The translations under genes and the position numbers were made by a program. A stretch of DNA of 6,871 bases from contig CAMAYW010000127.1 in the NCBI GenBank assembly GCA_945862475.1, positions 1 through 6,871 of the forward strand. Direction: 5' to 3'. Of the stretch, positions 5,316-6,871 are shown piece after piece. The DNA comes from Bacteriovorax stolpii (GTDB taxonomy: Bacteria > Bdellovibrionota > Bacteriovoracia > Bacteriovoracales > Bacteriovoracaceae). Each line of letters opens with the position of its first letter. Position 1 is the first letter of the stretch. The notes beneath the pieces were generated by a model. That model had not been told where the DNA came from, ran no database searches, and was given only the letters and a program-made list of their open reading frames with translations.

Positions 5316-6133
5316 TAAAAAAAAATGTTGAACTACTTCCACCTAGAAAATTATCAGCTTGGAGAAAAATCTCCATCGGTTCTTGGCGTCCCAACGGAGA
5401 CTCACAGGTTTATGCCGAATTAAGTGTTTCAGCAGGGCCAGCACTAAAGAGGATTACGGAGCTCAATAAAGATACAGATTCCAAGATAACCATGACTCAT
5501 TTCATGGGAAAAGTGATGGCAAAAGTTCTAGCCGAAGTTCCGGACTTGAATGCGATCATCCGTTTTGGAAACATTTACCCTCGAAAAAACGTCGATATTT
5601 TTTTCCATGTGGTCTATGAAGAAACGGAACTCTCGGGGCATGTTGTTCGTAATGTAGACAAAAGATCATTTTCTGAAATCTCAAAGGAACTTACAGGAAC
5701 TGCAATCACCATAAAAAAAGGTGAAGACGTTAATTTCAAAAAAATCAAAAACTCTTGGAACTACATACCGGGAATTCTTGCACGTTATGCCCTCGACTTC
5801 ATCGGATTCGTGAGTTACAGCTTAAATTTGAATGTAAAGGCATTTGGTGTTCCTCAGGACTGCTTTGGTAGCATGATGATCACCAATATTGGAAGTCTTG
5901 GCTTTACTCAGGCCTTTGTTCCACTTTCACCCTACTCTCGCATCCCACTGATTCTTGCTTTAGGAAAAACCGAAAAACGTCCAGTCGTATCATCAGACGG
6001 AAGTGTCGTTGCCGAGGAACAAGTTAGCTTGTGCTTTACTTTTGACCATCGGATTATGGATGGTGCACGGGGAGCAAAAATGGCAAAGCTCATCAAAAAA
6101 TATATGGAAAGCCCTGAGCTTCTGGGTCCCTAA
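5312..6133 (+). CDS. Stand-alone 2-oxoacid dehydrogenase E2-type acyltransferase domain protein (273 aa)
   Basis: The protein is almost exactly one E2 catalytic domain (chloramphenicol-acetyltransferase-like fold). It has an N-terminal RKISIGSW-type entry strand, a THFMGKVMAKVLAEVPDLN helix region (62-80), the conserved TNIGSLGF segment (191-198), a PLILALGKTEKRPVV strand (212-226) and the active-site signature DHRIMDG with catalytic His246 and Asp250. Ordinary E2 subunits begin with one or more lipoyl domains and a peripheral subunit-binding domain; none is present, and no E1 or E3 gene is adjacent. The gene overlaps the upstream hydroxylase by 4 bases and is followed after 3 bases by a desaturase, so it is built into a lipid-enzyme operon. 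The likely chemistry is acyl transfer between CoA and a thiol, amine or hydroxyl acceptor. A role in acylating or supplying the lipid substrate is inferred; a trans-acting E2 core is the alternative. Confidence 0.85.
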   Translation: MIKKNVELLPPRKLSAWRKISIGSWRPNGDSQVYAELSVSAGPALKRITELNKDTDSKITMTHFMGKVMAKVLAEVPDLNAIIRFGNIYPRKNVDIFFHVVYEETELSGHVVRNVDKRSFSEISKELTGTAITIKKGEDVNFKKIKNSWNYIPGILARYALDFIGFVSYSLNLNVKAFGVPQDCFGSMMITNIGSLGFTQAFVPLSPYSRIPLILALGKTEKRPVVSSDGSVVAEEQVSLCFTFDHRIMDGARGAKMAKLIKKYMESPELLGP

Positions 6134-6136
6134 ATT

Positions 6137-6871
6137 ATGGCACTCAAAATTTCCGATTATGTTAAAGTTATTCCACGTGAACTCTGGGTGCCTCGGGAAA
6201 GAAAATCCTTAATAACTCTTTTTCGCTGTATAACCTTAGTAGCTCTCTCCCAATTTCTTCTTTGGTCTATGCCAGAAATAACCTTTCAAAATGCACTCTG
6301 GGCAGTTCCGATCTATTTCTTCTTGAGTCTCTTTGGTGGACTCTCACTCGTTGGTTTATTCGTCCTCGTTCATGATTGTGGGCATTATTCATTTTCCAAA
6401 AATAAAATCCTTAACGACCTTGTTGGTTTTTTTTCATTTGCTCTCTTGCTTAATAGTTTTTACGGATGGAGAAAGGCCCATGATTTTCACCACCGGAATA
6501 ATCAAGTCCGACGGATCGATCCTGATTGGCCAGAACTCCTATCAACCAAGGAGGAACTAAAAATGATTCCTTGGTATGAAAGACTCGCGATTCGCCTTGG
6601 ACCGGGAAGTCCAGTAGGTCTTTTAATTGGTTTCTGGGTAGGAATGTTGAAGAGATTATTTTTTAGTTTTCTCATTCCTCAAATGAAATTAACCAAGAAA
6701 GAAACGCTGGTTCTTTATTTTCAAAATTTTTTAAGTGCCATATGCTCAGCAGTTTTTCTTTATTTTTACATTAACCTTTTGGGTCTAGAAAAATTCATTT
6801 TTATTTATGGGGGACCCGTCATGATTGCCACGACGACTGGTGCCTTTCTAACATTTCTTCAACACTCACAT
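6137..6871 (+). CDS. Membrane fatty-acid desaturase, N-terminal 245 residues (cut by window edge)
   Basis: This is an open frame from the ATG 3 bases after the E2-like stop to the window end. The protein is an acyl-lipid or acyl-CoA desaturase of the membrane di-iron family. The first box is HDCGH (H79, H83), preceded by FVLV and followed by YSFS; the second is HDFHH (H115, H118, H119) in WRKAHDFHHRNN. The last residues, TFLQHSH, match the LQHTH-like segment that precedes the third HxxHH box in delta-12/omega-type desaturases, so that third box should lie just past 6871. Hydrophobic segments lie at about 28-44, 55-78, 93-108, 159-180, 195-213 and 220-241. It inserts a double bond into a fatty acyl chain; regiospecificity is unknown. 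Its position makes it the third gene of the hydroxylase/E2-like operon. Confidence 0.9.
   Translation, partial: MALKISDYVKVIPRELWVPRERKSLITLFRCITLVALSQFLLWSMPEITFQNALWAVPIYFFLSLFGGLSLVGLFVLVHDCGHYSFSKNKILNDLVGFFSFALLLNSFYGWRKAHDFHHRNNQVRRIDPDWPELLSTKEELKMIPWYERLAIRLGPGSPVGLLIGFWVGMLKRLFFSFLIPQMKLTKKETLVLYFQNFLSAICSAVFLYFYINLLGLEKFIFIYGGPVMIATTTGAFLTFLQHSH

Noticed and set aside
6003..6560. Two short plus-strand open frames across the E2-like and desaturase genes
   Set aside because: They are out of frame with DHRIMDG and with the HDCGH/HDFHH boxes, which lie in the real frames.

Overview
The window is AT-rich, densely coded bacterial DNA. It carries Sec signal peptides, a putative periplasmic protein with many cysteines, a putative outer-membrane protein and many membrane lipid enzymes, which together point to a Gram-negative host. 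Gene style and content would suit the Bacteriovorax/Bdellovibrio-like group or another low-GC Gram-negative lineage. That placement is an impression only, because there is no rRNA or marker gene here. I see no tRNA, rRNA, CRISPR array, IS element or phage gene, and no non-coding gap longer than about 80 bases.

Left part (1-1756). A truncated unknown gene (1-374, minus) sits one base downstream of a four-helix DoxX-like membrane protein (376-705, minus). A second DoxX-like protein (769-1095, plus) is transcribed away from it. The two are recognisably paralogous and share a 63-bp divergent promoter region. Next comes a secreted protein with six mature cysteines (1168-1677), followed by a candidate terminator.

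Centre and right (1757-6871) form a lipid-modification locus. A signal-peptide, barrel-like protein (1757-2338) is followed after 4 bases by a membrane fatty-acid hydroxylase (2343-2969). That hydroxylase converges on, and overlaps by 69 bp, an alpha/beta-hydrolase (2901-3749, minus). The hydrolase is translationally coupled to a second hydroxylase of the same FA2H/Scs7-like His-box layout (3752-4441, minus). Across a 70-bp divergent promoter region lies an operon of a third, ERG3/SUR2-like hydroxylase (4512-5315), a stand-alone E2-type acyltransferase catalytic domain with no lipoyl domain (5312-6133), and a membrane fatty-acid desaturase cut by the window end (6137-6871).

Taken together, four histidine-box di-iron membrane oxidases from at least three subfamilies lie within about 4.5 kb, together with a hydrolase and a CoA-acyltransferase-like protein. 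The likely common theme is making and remodelling a hydroxylated and/or unsaturated membrane lipid (hydroxy-fatty acids, a ceramide-like or sterol-like lipid). The actual substrates cannot be read from sequence. Several plus-strand genes lack a Shine-Dalgarno sequence and have a -10-like box 5-6 bases before the ATG, which suggests leaderless transcripts.
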